Part shown: piece after piece, positions 39,923 through 49,899 of the stretch
Position numbering within the stretch: position 1 is the stretch's first letter
How the letters are laid out: every line of letters begins with the position of its first letter
Assembly: GCA_025354165.1 (NCBI GenBank)
Contig: JANXNI010000081.1
Span: 1 to 64,000 of the forward strand
From: Burkholderiales bacterium
Lineage (GTDB): Bacteria > Pseudomonadota > Gammaproteobacteria > Burkholderiales > Casimicrobiaceae
Direction: 5' to 3'
Length of the DNA stretch: 64,000 nucleotides
Translations under genes and position numbers: made by a program
The notes under the pieces: generated by a model
What the model saw: the letters and a program-made list of their open reading frames with translations, nothing else
Told to the model about the DNA's origin: nothing
The model's database searches: none

Positions 39923-40200
39923 TTAACCATTTTTTTGACACGACCACTCCGCTCTGACGCGATCGAACGGACTCGGTCTGTCGTTGTTGCCCGTGGCGAT
40001 TCAAAAACCGCGCTGCCAGTGGATACGGGTGGAAGTCAACAACGATTCCGGGGCAAATACGCTGTTGACACGGTCCGTGGTGCAAATCGCTGGAAGCGAC
40101 GATTGGCGACTAGGTGCCCTTATGAGTTCGCGCGAAGGAAGTGTCGTGTTCAGCCTTTGACGACGCGATGATCGCGCGAATGTAAATCCAGACATAGCGC

Positions 40201-40229
40201 AAAAAAAAGGCCGCTGTTGCGGCCCTTTT
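40201..40229 (-). terminator. Intrinsic terminator of the cold-shock gene
   Basis: On the minus strand, GGCCGC-AACA-GCGGCC followed by eight T residues; the strong U-tract on this strand shows it belongs to the csp gene. Confidence 0.88.
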
Positions 40230-40279
40230 CTATTTGTGCCCCGAGTTCGCATAGATCGAACTGGGCGCTCCCCACGGCG

Positions 40280-40489
40280 TTACTGCGGTGGGTTTTGAAT
40301 GTTGGATGCCTGCTTGCCCTTTGGGCCCGGAACCACTTCGAAGGCTACTTTCTGGCCTTCTTTCAACGAACGGAAGCCGTCCATCTGAATCGCGGAGAAA
40401 TGCGCGAACACGTCATCGGTGCCGTCATCCGGCTTAATAAAGCCAAACCCTTTGGCGTCGTTAAACCATTTCACTGTGCCTGTTGTCAT
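40280..40489 (-). CDS. Cold-shock protein (CspA family)
   Basis: A 69-residue cold-shock domain with both RNA-binding motifs: [15 protein letters not shown] (RNP1 KGFGFI) and [10 protein letters not shown] (RNP2 VFAHF). These proteins bind single-stranded nucleic acids and melt RNA structure. ATG 40489 has GGGAG upstream. The divergent gap to clpS is 282 bases and holds an inverted repeat at 40591; a long 5' leader, common for csp genes, would fit there. Confidence 0.96.
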   Translation of the reverse strand: MTTGTVKWFNDAKGFGFIKPDDGTDDVFAHFSAIQMDGFRSLKEGQKVAFEVVPGPKGKQASNIQNPPQ

Positions 40490-40590
40490 AAAAATACTCC
40501 CTACTGCATAAAGCTTGTTTTGGTTGGTGACACACACATACGGCATCGGAAAGGAACCCCCCAGTCCGACGCCAGAGCGCCTGCCATTTA

Positions 40591-40608
40591 CGTTGTACAT
40601 TTATACAA
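40591..40608. promoter_or_regulatory. Inverted repeat GTTGTA-N6-TACAAC between csp and clpS
   Basis: A perfect 6-bp inverted repeat with a six-base spacer, in the divergent csp/clpS gap, 102 bases before the csp ATG. It looks like a dimer-binding operator; the regulator is unknown. Confidence 0.4.
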
Positions 40609-40771
40609 CCCTCTTCGTCAAGCGGATAATCGCGAAACGACCGAAAGTTGACGGATGTACGAGGTTTTACTGCTACCAACCCGCGAGTGCGAAACCGGAT
40701 TGGCATGCCGTATGCTCTTGAAATCCCGATTTCGCAACCGATATTCGTGGTTAGTAAGAAACAAACTCAGC

Positions 40772-41095
40772 ATGGCAGTCCACTCTCCCCGCTCTAACCC
40801 AAACGAAGGTTCGGTTCTCGAAGCCGAGCGCGTCAGCACCAAGCCGCCTCCGATGTATCGGGTGCTACTGCTGAACGACGATTACACGCCGATGGATTTT
40901 GTGGTCGGCGTGCTGCAGCAGGTGTTCATGTTGACGCGTGAACAGGCCACGCAAGTGATGCTGCAGGTGCATCGCACAGGCGTTGGCACCTGTGGTGTCT
41001 TCACCAAAGAAGTGGCGGATACGAAGGTCTCGCAAGTCGCAGAACTCGCAGAGTCCCACCAGCATCCGCTTCAGTGTACGATGGAGCCTAACTAG
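40772..41095 (+). CDS. clpS: ClpA adaptor protein ClpS
   Basis: ClpS brings N-degron substrates to ClpAP. The 107-residue protein has a disordered N-terminus and the ClpS core [20 protein letters not shown] with the substrate-pocket Asn-Asp, then [21 protein letters not shown] 40772 is the start; further upstream the frame is open but not conserved. It precedes clpA by 130 bases. Confidence 0.96.
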   Translation: MAVHSPRSNPNEGSVLEAERVSTKPPPMYRVLLLNDDYTPMDFVVGVLQQVFMLTREQATQVMLQVHRTGVGTCGVFTKEVADTKVSQVAELAESHQHPLQCTMEPN

Positions 41096-41225
41096 TGTTT
41101 TCGTTGGTGACGGTAACGTCAAAAACATACAACGCGCAGTTAGGCGAATCCACCAACGCTGCTATCGCGCAGCCGTGGATACGACAGTTACAAGTCGACG
41201 ATTCGTCGACAGCAAGGCAATTCAA

Positions 41226-43520
41226 ATGATCGCGCAAGAGTTAGAAGTCAGTTTGCACATGGCATTTGTCGAAGCCCGGCAAAAGCGCCATGAATTCATC
41301 ACCGTTGAGCACTTGCTGCTCGCCATGCTCGACAACCCGAGCGCGGCCGAAGTGATGCGCGCGTGTGCCGTTGATCTCGACGAGTTGCGCACCGCGCTCG
41401 CCAATTTCATCAACGAACATACGCCGCGCTTGCCGCAAAACAGCGAGAGCGACACGACGCCGACGCAGGGTTTCCAGCGCGTGATTCAACGCGCGATTTT
41501 GCACGTGCAATCGTCGGGCAAAAAAGAAGTGACTGGTGCCAACGTGCTCGTCGCGATTTTTGGCGAGAAGGATTCACACGCGGTTTATTTCCTGAATCAG
41601 CGCGGCGTCACGCGTCTCGACGTTGTGAACTACATCAGCCACGGCATCAGCAAAGTCCCGAAAGACAAGAACGAAAAAGCAGAAGCCGGTGAAGGCGAAA
41701 CCGCGAAGGAAGAGGCCCCGCAAGGCGCGCTCGAAAACTTTACGGTCAACCTGAATGCCCAAGCCAAAGCGGGCAAGATCGATCCGATGATCGGTCGGGC
41801 GAACGAGCTTGAGCGTCTCGTGCAAATCCTCTGCCGTCGTCGCAAAAATAATCCGCTGCTCGTGGGTGAGGCTGGCGTGGGCAAAACTGCCATCGCTGAA
41901 GGTCTCGCCAAACGTATCGTCGATAAAGAAGTGCCGGACGTGCTCGCCGATTGCGTGGTGTACTCGCTTGATATGGGCGCGTTGCTCGCTGGCACTAAAT
42001 ATCGCGGTGATTTTGAAGCGCGGTTGAAGGCGGTGCTCAAGCAGCTTTCCGAAAAAGCCAACGGCATTCTGTTCATCGACGAAATTCACACCATCATTGG
42101 TGCAGGCGCCGCCAGTGGCGGCACGCTTGACGCTTCGAATCTGCTCAAGCCTGCATTGTCAAATGGCGGCTTGAAGTGTATTGGAGCGACGACTTACGCC
42201 GAGTTCCGTCAGGTGTTCGAGAAGGACAATGCGCTCGCGCGCCGCTTCCAGAAAATCGATGTCGTTGAGCCTTCCATTAGCGAGACCGTTGAGATTCTGC
42301 GTGGACTGAAACCCAAATACGAAGCGCATCACAACGTCAAATATTCGCCCGCTGCGATTACCGCTGCTGCTGAATTGTCTGCGCGTCACATCAACGATCG
42401 TCATCTGCCCGACAAGGCCATTGACGTGATTGATGAGGCCGGTGCCGCACAAAAAATTCTGCCGAAATCGAAGCAGAAGAAAACCATCGGCAAGAGCGAG
42501 ATTGAAGACATCGTCGCCAAGATTGCTCGCATTCCCGCGAAGACGGTTTCCACCGATGATCGCAATAGTTTGCGCACATTGGATCGCGATTTGAAGAACG
42601 TGGTTTATGGGCAGGACAAGGCAATCGAAGCGCTGACATCCGCCATCAAAATGGCGCGTAGTGGCCTCGGCAATCCACGCAAACCGATTGGCTCGTTCCT
42701 GTTCTCTGGCCCGACAGGCGTGGGAAAAACCGAAGTCGCGCGGCAGCTTGCGTTTAGCCTCGGCGTAGAGCTTTTGCGCTTTGACATGAGCGAGTACATG
42801 GAGCGACACGCGGTGAGCCGTCTGATCGGCGCGCCACCGGGTTATGTGGGCTATGACCAGGGCGGACAGTTGACCGAAGGCGTGACAAAAAATCCGTACT
42901 GCGTGCTCCTGCTCGACGAAATCGAAAAAGCGCACCCAGACATCTACAACGTGTTGTTGCAGGTGATGGATCACGGCACGCTGACCGACAACAACGGTCG
43001 CAAAGCGGACTTCCGCAATGTGATCATCGTGATGACCACGAACGCGGGGGCGGAGACGCTGACCAAAAACGTCATTGGCTTCAACAACAGCAAAGAAGTC
43101 GGCGACGAGATGGAGGCCATCAAGCGCATGTTCACGCCCGAGTTCAGAAATCGCCTCGACGCGACGATCAGCTTCGGCGCGCTCACGCACGAGGTCATCC
43201 TGAAAGTGGTCGACAAGTTCCTCCTTGAACTCGAAGGTCAACTGCACGAGAAAAAGGTTGATCCCGAATTCTCGCAAGCGCTGCGTGATTACCTCGCCAA
43301 AAAAGGCTTCGACCCGCACATGGGCGCGCGCCCAATGGCCCGCCTCATTCAGGACACGATTCGTCGTGCCTTGGCCGACGAATTGTTGTTCGGCAAGTTG
43401 GTCGGCGGCGGCAAGGTGATGATCGACATTGATGTCGACGCGAAAGGGGATGGCAAAGTGAAGCTTACATTCCCGGAAAACGACGTGCCAAAAGAGGCAG
43501 CGGAAGAGGCGACGGTTTAG
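41226..43520 (+). CDS. clpA: ATP-dependent Clp protease ATPase subunit ClpA
   Basis: ClpA unfolds substrates and feeds them to ClpP. The 764-residue protein begins MIAQELEVSLHMAFVEARQK (Clp N-domain), then AAA+ module 1 (Walker A GEAGVGKTA, Walker B ILFIDEIH) and module 2 (Walker A GPTGVGKTE, Walker B VLLLDEIEKAH). The ClpP-binding loop is in the second module. ATG 41226 is the start. A UUCG-loop terminator follows. Confidence 0.98.
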   Translation: MIAQELEVSLHMAFVEARQKRHEFITVEHLLLAMLDNPSAAEVMRACAVDLDELRTALANFINEHTPRLPQNSESDTTPTQGFQRVIQRAILHVQSSGKKEVTGANVLVAIFGEKDSHAVYFLNQRGVTRLDVVNYISHGISKVPKDKNEKAEAGEGETAKEEAPQGALENFTVNLNAQAKAGKIDPMIGRANELERLVQILCRRRKNNPLLVGEAGVGKTAIAEGLAKRIVDKEVPDVLADCVVYSLDMGALLAGTKYRGDFEARLKAVLKQLSEKANGILFIDEIHTIIGAGAASGGTLDASNLLKPALSNGGLKCIGATTYAEFRQVFEKDNALARRFQKIDVVEPSISETVEILRGLKPKYEAHHNVKYSPAAITAAAELSARHINDRHLPDKAIDVIDEAGAAQKILPKSKQKKTIGKSEIEDIVAKIARIPAKTVSTDDRNSLRTLDRDLKNVVYGQDKAIEALTSAIKMARSGLGNPRKPIGSFLFSGPTGVGKTEVARQLAFSLGVELLRFDMSEYMERHAVSRLIGAPPGYVGYDQGGQLTEGVTKNPYCVLLLDEIEKAHPDIYNVLLQVMDHGTLTDNNGRKADFRNVIIVMTTNAGAETLTKNVIGFNNSKEVGDEMEAIKRMFTPEFRNRLDATISFGALTHEVILKVVDKFLLELEGQLHEKKVDPEFSQALRDYLAKKGFDPHMGARPMARLIQDTIRRALADELLFGKLVGGGKVMIDIDVDAKGDGKVKLTFPENDVPKEAAEEATV

Positions 43521-43541
43521 TTCGAACCGCGTCGATCACGC

Positions 43542-43568
43542 AAAACGGCAGCTTCGGCTGCCGTTTTT
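43542..43568 (+). terminator. Intrinsic terminator after clpA
   Basis: An 11-bp perfect stem AAAACGGCAGC/GCTGCCGTTTT closed by a UUCG tetraloop and followed by T. The palindromic element copy 8 starts five bases later. Confidence 0.93.
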
Positions 43569-43572
43569 GTAT

Positions 43573-43690
43573 CAGCTTTTTTGGTGAAATGGTTGCTGCG
43601 TGCGGGCTGATCGTCGATTTATCGTAATACGTGAGCGCAAATTGCCAACGTCACTTGCAGCCCAATTGCGATGGCGGTGTGTATCGCCCG
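43573..43690. repeat. Palindromic intergenic element, copy 8 (overlaps a gene end)
   Basis: Begins CAGCTTTTTTGGTGAAATGG, has GCGGGCTGA about 30 bases in, and the mirrored TGCAGCCCAATTGC on the right, which matches the right arm of copy 4. The centre has diverged (no clean TCGA at the midpoint) and the right tip is lost. The right arm supplies the last codons and stop of the minus-strand DUF6624 gene. Confidence 0.55.
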
Positions 43691-44316
43691 CCGAACGCAG
43701 CGGCATATTGTGATATTGACCTTAGCCCAATACTTGCGCGGATTGCGTCGAGTTTGGCTTCGTTCTCCTCGACCAACGGTCGCCACGCAAAGCCTCCTCC
43801 GGGCCGGTAGCAAACTTGCGAACCATAGACCTGTGGTCGCCCATTGCGCACATTGATGCGATCCTCAAGTGTTGCCAGATGAGTTGGATCGGCCTCCTTG
43901 GCGACGACCGCCGCCTTGAGCGACGGTAGATACGTTTCCTGAACCGGTAGCGGCGAGTGTTGCACGATCAGAAATGCGGCGAGGGCAGCTTTCTCGCCGA
44001 ACGCAGATTTCGTAGGCCAGACAAATTTGCAAACGATCGTGTCAAGCAGCGCAAGATTTTCTCTATCGACTGTAAGCCGTTCTTTGATCCGCTTGTCTTT
44101 CTCCTCAGGCGATAACGGATTCATCGCTGACGAATCACCGACCCCGCCCAGATTTTTGCGAACCAACTGATCTCGTACCACCGCCGCTTCGAGTTGCGTG
44201 CGCGCTTCAGCAATCGTTCCTGCGAAAGCGGATGCGACGTCGCAGCGCTGCGCGAACGCAGCCGTTGACGCGAACAACAAGCCGACCAAAGCAAGCATTT
44301 GGCTGATGCGTGTCAT
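43651..44316 (-). CDS. DUF6624-like secreted protein
   Basis: The 221-residue protein has a signal peptide (about 1-22, cleavage after AFA) and the DUF6624 pattern: CKFVWPTKSAFGEKAALAAF, LIVQHSPLPVQETYLPSL, LEDRINVRNGRPQVYGSQVC. The function of the family is unknown. It is the last of four genes with four-base overlaps (argH-SemiSWEET-reductase-this). Its last residues (SQLGCK) come from sequence shared with palindromic repeat copies. Confidence 0.8.
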   Translation of the reverse strand: MTRISQMLALVGLLFASTAAFAQRCDVASAFAGTIAEARTQLEAAVVRDQLVRKNLGGVGDSSAMNPLSPEEKDKRIKERLTVDRENLALLDTIVCKFVWPTKSAFGEKAALAAFLIVQHSPLPVQETYLPSLKAAVVAKEADPTHLATLEDRINVRNGRPQVYGSQVCYRPGGGFAWRPLVEENEAKLDAIRASIGLRSISQYAAAFGGRYTPPSQLGCK

Positions 44317-45173
44317 CCTAATCGCTTGATCAAACTTGAAGTATCCAGCCGGTTGCCTCCCGCCTGTTGCACGTCCGCGTAGAACTGATCGACGAGCGCT
44401 GTGACAGGCAGCCTCGCGCCATTGCGTTTGGCCTCATCAAGGCAGATGCCCAAATCCTTGCGCATCCAGTCGACTGCAAAACCAAAGTCGAATTTGCCCT
44501 CGACCATTGTGCTGCCGCGATTTTCCATTTGCCAGCTTTGCGCTGCGCCTTTGCTGATGACATCGAGCACGAGCTTGGCGTCGATGCCCGCTTTTTGCGC
44601 GAACGCGAGGCCTTCAGCGAGTGCTTGCACAAGGCCCGCGATGCAGATCTGGTTCACCATTTTTGTGAGTTGCCCCGCGCCGCTTGGCCCCATCAGTGTG
44701 ACGGCTTTCGCGTAAAGCGCGAGCACGTGTTTCACCGAGTCGAACGCAGCCTGATCGCCGCCGCACATGATGGTGAGCTTGCCGTTCTCAGCGCCTGCCT
44801 GACCGCCGGAGACGGGTGCGTCGATGAAGTGTTTGCCGAGCTTTTTGGCTTCAGCATCGACCTCACGTGCGACATCGGCTGAAGCCGTGGTGTGGTCGAC
44901 CAGCACTGCGTTAGCGCCCAAACCCGCGAGCGCGCCGTCGGTGCCGTAGATCACCGAGCGCACGTCGTTATCGTTGCCGACGCACATCAAGACGATGTCT
45001 GCATCATGTGCTGCTTCACGCGGAGTCGCTGCCGAGGCTCCTCCAAAGGCCGCAACCCACATCGCTGATTTCTCGGCGTTGCGGTTGTAAACGGTGACGC
45101 TATGGCCACCTTTTTGCAGGTGACCGGCCATTGGAAAGCCCATTACGCCAAGGCCCAAGAATGCTAATTTCAT
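44313..45173 (-). CDS. 3-hydroxyisobutyrate dehydrogenase-like reductase
   Basis: A beta-hydroxyacid dehydrogenase family member of 286 residues: Rossmann motif FLGLGVMGFPMAGHL, VDHTTASADVAREV, the substrate-loop FIDAPVSGGQAGAENGKL, and the catalytic Lys region GQLTKMVNQI. The likely activity is NAD(P)-dependent reduction of a small hydroxyacid (for example tartronate semialdehyde), but the substrate cannot be told. Four-base overlaps with both neighbours. Confidence 0.92.
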   Translation of the reverse strand: MKLAFLGLGVMGFPMAGHLQKGGHSVTVYNRNAEKSAMWVAAFGGASAATPREAAHDADIVLMCVGNDNDVRSVIYGTDGALAGLGANAVLVDHTTASADVAREVDAEAKKLGKHFIDAPVSGGQAGAENGKLTIMCGGDQAAFDSVKHVLALYAKAVTLMGPSGAGQLTKMVNQICIAGLVQALAEGLAFAQKAGIDAKLVLDVISKGAAQSWQMENRGSTMVEGKFDFGFAVDWMRKDLGICLDEAKRNGARLPVTALVDQFYADVQQAGGNRLDTSSLIKRLG

Positions 45174-45445
45174 TGTGTATTTCCAGTTACAGTCTTATCG
45201 AATAACAGTTTCATCACGCAGATTGCGAGTGAGAGTCCGAACGTGATTGCGTTCGCGGTCATGATCGACATTGAGCCGACATTGATGCCGTACAGCAACC
45301 ATAGAAATGTACCCACCGTGAACACCGCGACCATGCCCCACGACAGGTCGCGCGCCGAGCGTGTCTGCCAGATTTTCCAGACTTGCGGGATGAAGGACGC
45401 GGTGGTGAGGGTGCCGGCCATCAGGCCCAGGGTTTCAGCGTTCAA
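45170..45445 (-). CDS. SemiSWEET sugar transporter family protein
   Basis: A 91-residue protein with three membrane helices and a PQ motif ([20 protein letters not shown]), the bacterial half-size SWEET; two copies form a sugar pore. It starts with TTG overlapping the argH stop (TTGA). A sugar transporter between argH and a hydroxyacid reductase is an unusual pairing; substrate unknown. Confidence 0.88.
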   Translation of the reverse strand: MNAETLGLMAGTLTTASFIPQVWKIWQTRSARDLSWGMVAVFTVGTFLWLLYGINVGSMSIMTANAITFGLSLAICVMKLLFDKTVTGNTQ

Positions 45446-46860
45446 GCGAGTCTTGCCTTCGCCAACTTGATCTCTTCACGAACACGCTCAGGCGCGGTGC
45501 CGCCCACATGCTTGCGCGCCGCGACCGAGCCTTCGAGCGTGAGCGAAGCGAACACGTCCTCAGTAATCACCGACGAGAACGCTTGCAATTCCACGAGCGA
45601 CAACTCCGCGAGATCAACGCCTTTAACTTCGGCCGCCTTCACCGCACGCGCGACACATTCATGCGAATCACGGAACGGCACGCCTTTGCGCACAAGGTAG
45701 TCCGCGAGATCGGTTGCCGTAGCAAATCCCTCGCTCGCCGCAGCACGCATGCGATCCGCTTTGACGCGAATGCCGCCGATCATGTCGGCGTAAATAATCA
45801 GCGTTTGCGTGATCGTTTCTACGGTATCGAACAGCGGCTCTTTGTCTTCCTGATTGTCCTTGTTGTAGGTCAGCGGCTGGCCTTTCATGAGCGTCGTCAG
45901 CGCCACGAGATGCCCCTGAACGCGCGCCATTTTTCCACGCACAAGCTCCGCCACATCTGGGTTTTTCTTCTGCGGCATGATCGAACTGCCCGTGCAGAAA
46001 CGATCCGCAATATCAATGAAACCAAAGCGCGGGCTCATCCACAAAATCAGCTCTTCGCTAATGCGCGAAAGGTGCATCATTGTGATCGTGCATGCGTTCA
46101 AAAACTCAATCGCAAAATCACGATCACTCACGGCGTCCAGCGAGTTGCGACACACAGCGTCAAAGCCCAGCGCCTTCGCTGTCATCTCGCGATCAATCGG
46201 AAACGTCGTGCCCGCGAGCGCGGCCGCTCCGAGCGGCGAGCGGTTTACACGCTTTCGGCAATCGAGAATCCGCTCATGGTCACGTGCAAACATTTCTACA
46301 TAAGCCATCAAATGATGACCTAGCGTCACCGGCATTGCCACCTGCAAATGCGTGAAACCTGGAAGAATCGTGTCGGTGTGAAACTCCGCAAACTTGACAA
46401 ACGCGAGCTGTAATTTCACCAGCAGATGCGCGATCTGATCGCATGCCGCGCGGGTGTACAGGCGCACATCGGTCGCCACCTGATCATTGCGCGAACGGCC
46501 CGTGTGCAGGCGCTTTCCGGCATCGCCAACGAGTTTCGTCAGACGCATTTCAACGTTGAAATGAACGTCTTCCAGATCGAGCGACCATTCAAATTTTCCC
46601 GATGCGATTTCGTCCTTGATCGTTGCCATGCCGCGCTCGATGTCGGCGAGATCCTGCGCCGTGATCACACCGACGGCGGCGAGCATGCGCGCATGCGCGA
46701 GCGAACCGGCAATGTCAAATTCGGCGAGCCGATAGTCAAACGGAATCGACGCCGTGTAGCGCTTGACGATTTCGGCAACGGGCTCATCGAAGCGACCGGA
46801 CCAGCCAGAGGAGGTTGAAGCGGAGGAAGGGTTGACGGCGACTGATGGGGATGCTTGCAT
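45442..46860 (-). CDS. argH: Argininosuccinate lyase
   Basis: ArgH splits argininosuccinate into arginine and fumarate. The 472-residue protein has the superfamily signature [34 protein letters not shown] and [15 protein letters not shown]. It leads the minus-strand four-gene operon and is divergent from algZ (92-base gap), the same neighbourhood as argH-fimS-algR in Pseudomonas. Confidence 0.98.
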   Translation of the reverse strand: MQASPSVAVNPSSASTSSGWSGRFDEPVAEIVKRYTASIPFDYRLAEFDIAGSLAHARMLAAVGVITAQDLADIERGMATIKDEIASGKFEWSLDLEDVHFNVEMRLTKLVGDAGKRLHTGRSRNDQVATDVRLYTRAACDQIAHLLVKLQLAFVKFAEFHTDTILPGFTHLQVAMPVTLGHHLMAYVEMFARDHERILDCRKRVNRSPLGAAALAGTTFPIDREMTAKALGFDAVCRNSLDAVSDRDFAIEFLNACTITMMHLSRISEELILWMSPRFGFIDIADRFCTGSSIMPQKKNPDVAELVRGKMARVQGHLVALTTLMKGQPLTYNKDNQEDKEPLFDTVETITQTLIIYADMIGGIRVKADRMRAAASEGFATATDLADYLVRKGVPFRDSHECVARAVKAAEVKGVDLAELSLVELQAFSSVITEDVFASLTLEGSVAARKHVGGTAPERVREEIKLAKARLA

Positions 46861-46952
46861 GTTCGGGTGGTCTGGAATAGGCTCGAAAGTCGCGAAGACG
46901 TAGAGCCATAAGCAGGCGCGAATAAGTCGCCGAGGACGATTACATTCACACC

Positions 46953-47987
46953 ATGAAGACGCAAATTTTAGCCCGCAAGGAGCGTGACGCGCGGGAGGCG
47001 GTGTTTCCCGACCTTAGGAACGTCGGCATTCTCGCGCGCGCGCTCATCCTGTATATGGCGATGGTGCTCGCCTATGCGCTCGCGATCACCGCGCAGCCGT
47101 ATGACCTGATCATCAATATTGCTGTCGTGCTGGCGGCTGGCTTGCCAGTGGCAGCGCTGGTCGGCGCTGCGTGGGCCTTATTGACCCCGTGGCTGCGTCG
47201 GCTCGCCTATTGGCAAGCGGCATGGCTGCTAACTGCGCTGACGGTGATGGTGGCCGCATGGGGAGCACGATTGACCGACGCGCCGCCCTGGCGTGCTGTG
47301 CCACTTGCACTACTTGGGTTGGTCGCGATTCTGGTTTACTTTCACACGCTGGGTCGCGCGCTGTCCCCGGCGGTCACGGAGGCAAGATTGCAGGCACTAC
47401 AGGCGCGTATCCGACCGCACTTCCTGTTCAACTCAATCAACGGTGTGCTGGGCGTGTTACGCGCTGACCCGAAGCGGGCGGAAACCGCGCTGGAAGACAT
47501 GGCGGACCTGTTTCGTGTGCTGATGCGCGAGAACCGCGATCTACAGCCGCTTGCCGACGAAATCACGTTGACGCGGCAATATCTCAACCTCGAAAAAATG
47601 CGCCTCGGTGATCGCCTTAACGTAGTGTGGAAATTGGACAAAATGCCGCCTGACGCTGTCGTGCCGCCGCTCGTGTTGCAGCCGATTGCCGAGAACGCCG
47701 TGTATCACGGCATCGAGCCAACGCAAGCTCCGGGCGTGATCGAAATCGAAGTCGCACGATTGAGGGGTGAAATCACTATCACCGTGAAAAATCCCTTCCT
47801 CGAACGGGCTGGGGCGCATCACGGCGGCAATAAGATGGCGATGAGCAATATTCGCGAACGGCTAGCGCTGCACTTTGACGCCGAGGCACGCGTGAGCTCC
47901 GGTCCGCGCGATGGTCGCTATCAGGTGCAGCTCGTGTTGCCCTACGTCGCCATGACAAAAACCACTGACACCCGATCTCTAGTATGA
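46953..47987 (+). CDS. algZ: LytS/AlgZ-type sensor histidine kinase
   Basis: The 344-residue protein has about four membrane helices (about 25-140), then the His_kinase domain with the phosphorylated-type His in [16 protein letters not shown] and the N-box [10 protein letters not shown]. The G-box is reduced, as in the FimS/AlgZ family. It overlaps algR by four bases and lies next to argH, as in Pseudomonas argH-fimS-algR. Signal unknown. Confidence 0.9.
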   Translation: MKTQILARKERDAREAVFPDLRNVGILARALILYMAMVLAYALAITAQPYDLIINIAVVLAAGLPVAALVGAAWALLTPWLRRLAYWQAAWLLTALTVMVAAWGARLTDAPPWRAVPLALLGLVAILVYFHTLGRALSPAVTEARLQALQARIRPHFLFNSINGVLGVLRADPKRAETALEDMADLFRVLMRENRDLQPLADEITLTRQYLNLEKMRLGDRLNVVWKLDKMPPDAVVPPLVLQPIAENAVYHGIEPTQAPGVIEIEVARLRGEITITVKNPFLERAGAHHGGNKMAMSNIRERLALHFDAEARVSSGPRDGRYQVQLVLPYVAMTKTTDTRSLV

Positions 47988-48757
47988 CCAATATGGCCGC
48001 CCCTGTCCGCCCCAAACGCATCATCATCGCCGACGACGAACCGCCCGCGCGCCGCCGTTTGTTTGACCTGCTGGATGAGCTGCAACCCGCGTTCCCGCAC
48101 GTTGTTGTGGCCGAGGTGGACAACGGTCGCGCCGCGCTGCAGGCTGCGCAGCAGGGCGCCGACGTGGTTCTGCTCGACATCAACATGCCCGAAATGGACG
48201 GCCTCGAAACCGCACGCCATTTGCTCAAAATGGACAACGCGCCGAGTGTGATTTTCATTACGGCGTATGAGCAGCATGCGCTCGCTGCGTTCGAAGTTCA
48301 TGCGGTGGATTATTTGCTGAAACCGGTGCGTCGTGAGCGATTGCTGGCCGCACTGCAACGCGTCGCGCCACTGACCGAAACCCAGCTTGAAGCGTTGCCG
48401 CGTGGCGCTCGACGTTACCTGAGCATCAGCGAGCGTGGCCGCCTGTTACTAGTGCCCAGCGATGATGTGATTTTTTTTCGCGCTGAGCAAAAGTACATCA
48501 CTGTCGTCACCGCCGAAAAAGAGCACTTGCTGGAGGATTCACTCACCCGAATCGACGAGGAGTTCGGTGGCAGATTTTTGCGTATTCACCGCAATTGTCT
48601 GGCCCGAGCTGATTTGATTGAGACGTTTGAGCGCGATGCCGATGCTGACGGTGAGGCGCAGTGGATCGTTACGCTGCGCGGGCGTCCGGAACGCCTGCCT
48701 GTGAGCCGCAGGCAACATGCTCAGGTTCGCTCACTGGCGAAACGGGTCAGAGAGTAG
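47984..48757 (+). CDS. algR: LytTR-family response regulator (AlgR-like)
   Basis: A 257-residue regulator with a receiver domain (about 7-130; phospho-Asp in DVVLLDINMPEMDG; FITAYEQHALAAFEVHAVDY) and a LytTR DNA-binding domain (about 145-255; RIHRNCLARADLIE, LPVSRRQ). It forms a two-component pair with the kinase upstream. In Pseudomonas, AlgR controls alginate, twitching and virulence; targets here are unknown. Confidence 0.95.
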   Translation: MTNMAAPVRPKRIIIADDEPPARRRLFDLLDELQPAFPHVVVAEVDNGRAALQAAQQGADVVLLDINMPEMDGLETARHLLKMDNAPSVIFITAYEQHALAAFEVHAVDYLLKPVRRERLLAALQRVAPLTETQLEALPRGARRYLSISERGRLLLVPSDDVIFFRAEQKYITVVTAEKEHLLEDSLTRIDEEFGGRFLRIHRNCLARADLIETFERDADADGEAQWIVTLRGRPERLPVSRRQHAQVRSLAKRVRE

Positions 48758-48914
48758 GGCCATACTCTAAGAAGTTCCGATGGACGCCGGCGAAAGGCCT
48801 GCGGCGATGTCGGTGTACTCCCTGCGCAGTTGTCTCTGTTGTCATTTCCTGCACTGCCGCAAGTTCCTTCGGCGTGAATAGAATGCTCGCTTCATCAAAG
48901 AAAAAATCCTCTTC

Positions 48915-49856
48915 ATGCAAGAACCCCGTGTCCTCATCTGTGGCTCTATGGCCTTTGACACAATTTGTGTGTTTCAGGGGAAGTTTGCGGATCACATCGT
49001 GTCGGGTGCCACGCACAAAATCAACGTGTCGTTTCTGGTTGAAAACATGCGCCGCGAGTTTGGTGGTTGCGCGGGCAATATTGCTTACTCGTTGAGGCTC
49101 TTGGGTGGTGCGCCGGTGATCTGCGCGACGATTGGCGACGATGGCGCAGATTATCGTGATCGTATGGCGCGGCTTGGCATTGGCCTGGACGCCGTCACCG
49201 TCGCGCCGGGCTCGTTCACCGCGAACTGCCACATCACGACCGATCTTGATGACAACCAGATCACGAGCTTTCATGCGGGCGCGATGTTTCAGTCGCAATT
49301 GAATGACGTGACCGCCATCGACAAGATCGCGCTCGGCATCGTTGCACCCGATGGTCGCGATGGCATGTTCCGTCATGCGCGCGGTTTCGCGTCGAAAAAA
49401 ATTCCTTTCATCTTCGATCCCGGTCAGGCGATGCCTGCGTTCTCCGGCGATGAAATCGTCGAGCTGATCGGCATGGCCGATTATTTGACGGTGAACGATT
49501 ACGAAGCCGAAATGATCGCGCAGAAAACCGGTCGCCCGATTGAGTCCTTCGCGCCGGGATTGAAGGCGCTGATCGTGACGCTGGGCGCGCAGGGCTCACG
49601 AATTTATGCTGACGGTAAGTTCACCGACGTGCCGGTGGTGCCAGCGACGACGCTGGTTGATCCAACGGGCTGTGGTGACGCATTCCGCGCTGGCCTCCTG
49701 TACGGCATCGCGCATCAATGGTCGGTGGAAAAGGCGTGCAAACTGGGCAGCCTGCTGGGCTCGATCAAGATCGGCGAGCGCGGCGGTCAAAATCACCAGT
49801 CAAGTGTGGATGCGCTTCGGGAGCGCTTTGTGACGACGTGGAAAGAGGCTTGGTAG
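48915..49856 (+). CDS. PfkB-family kinase, adenosine kinase-like
   Basis: The 313-residue protein is a PfkB sugar/nucleoside kinase: VLICGSMAFDTICVFQGKF, GGCAGNIAYSLRLLGG, and the C-terminal anion-hole motif DPTGCGDAFRAG with the catalytic Asp. The F-G-G-C-A-G-N segment and length fit bacterial adenosine kinases. It would salvage adenosine to AMP, which fits the adenine-deaminase gene in the same window. Convergent with the bactofilin gene. Confidence 0.88.
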   Translation: MQEPRVLICGSMAFDTICVFQGKFADHIVSGATHKINVSFLVENMRREFGGCAGNIAYSLRLLGGAPVICATIGDDGADYRDRMARLGIGLDAVTVAPGSFTANCHITTDLDDNQITSFHAGAMFQSQLNDVTAIDKIALGIVAPDGRDGMFRHARGFASKKIPFIFDPGQAMPAFSGDEIVELIGMADYLTVNDYEAEMIAQKTGRPIESFAPGLKALIVTLGAQGSRIYADGKFTDVPVVPATTLVDPTGCGDAFRAGLLYGIAHQWSVEKACKLGSLLGSIKIGERGGQNHQSSVDALRERFVTTWKEAW

Positions 49857-49870
49857 ACGCGCCCCCAGCG

Positions 49871-49892
49871 CCCGCACTTCCAAATGTGCGGG
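49871..49892 (+). terminator. Possible hairpin between convergent kinase and bactofilin genes
   Basis: CCCGCAC (49871-49877) pairs with GTGCGGG (49886-49892), loop of eight. No T-run follows, so termination is uncertain. Confidence 0.35.
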
Positions 49893-49899
49893 ATTAGCG

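Noticed and set aside
39902-40171. 89-codon open frame between the small periplasmic gene and csp
   Set aside because: It is Arg-rich, starts in the repeat element and resembles no family.
42159-43319. 386-codon open frame opposite clpA
   Set aside because: Antisense shadow of the second AAA+ module of ClpA; no motif.
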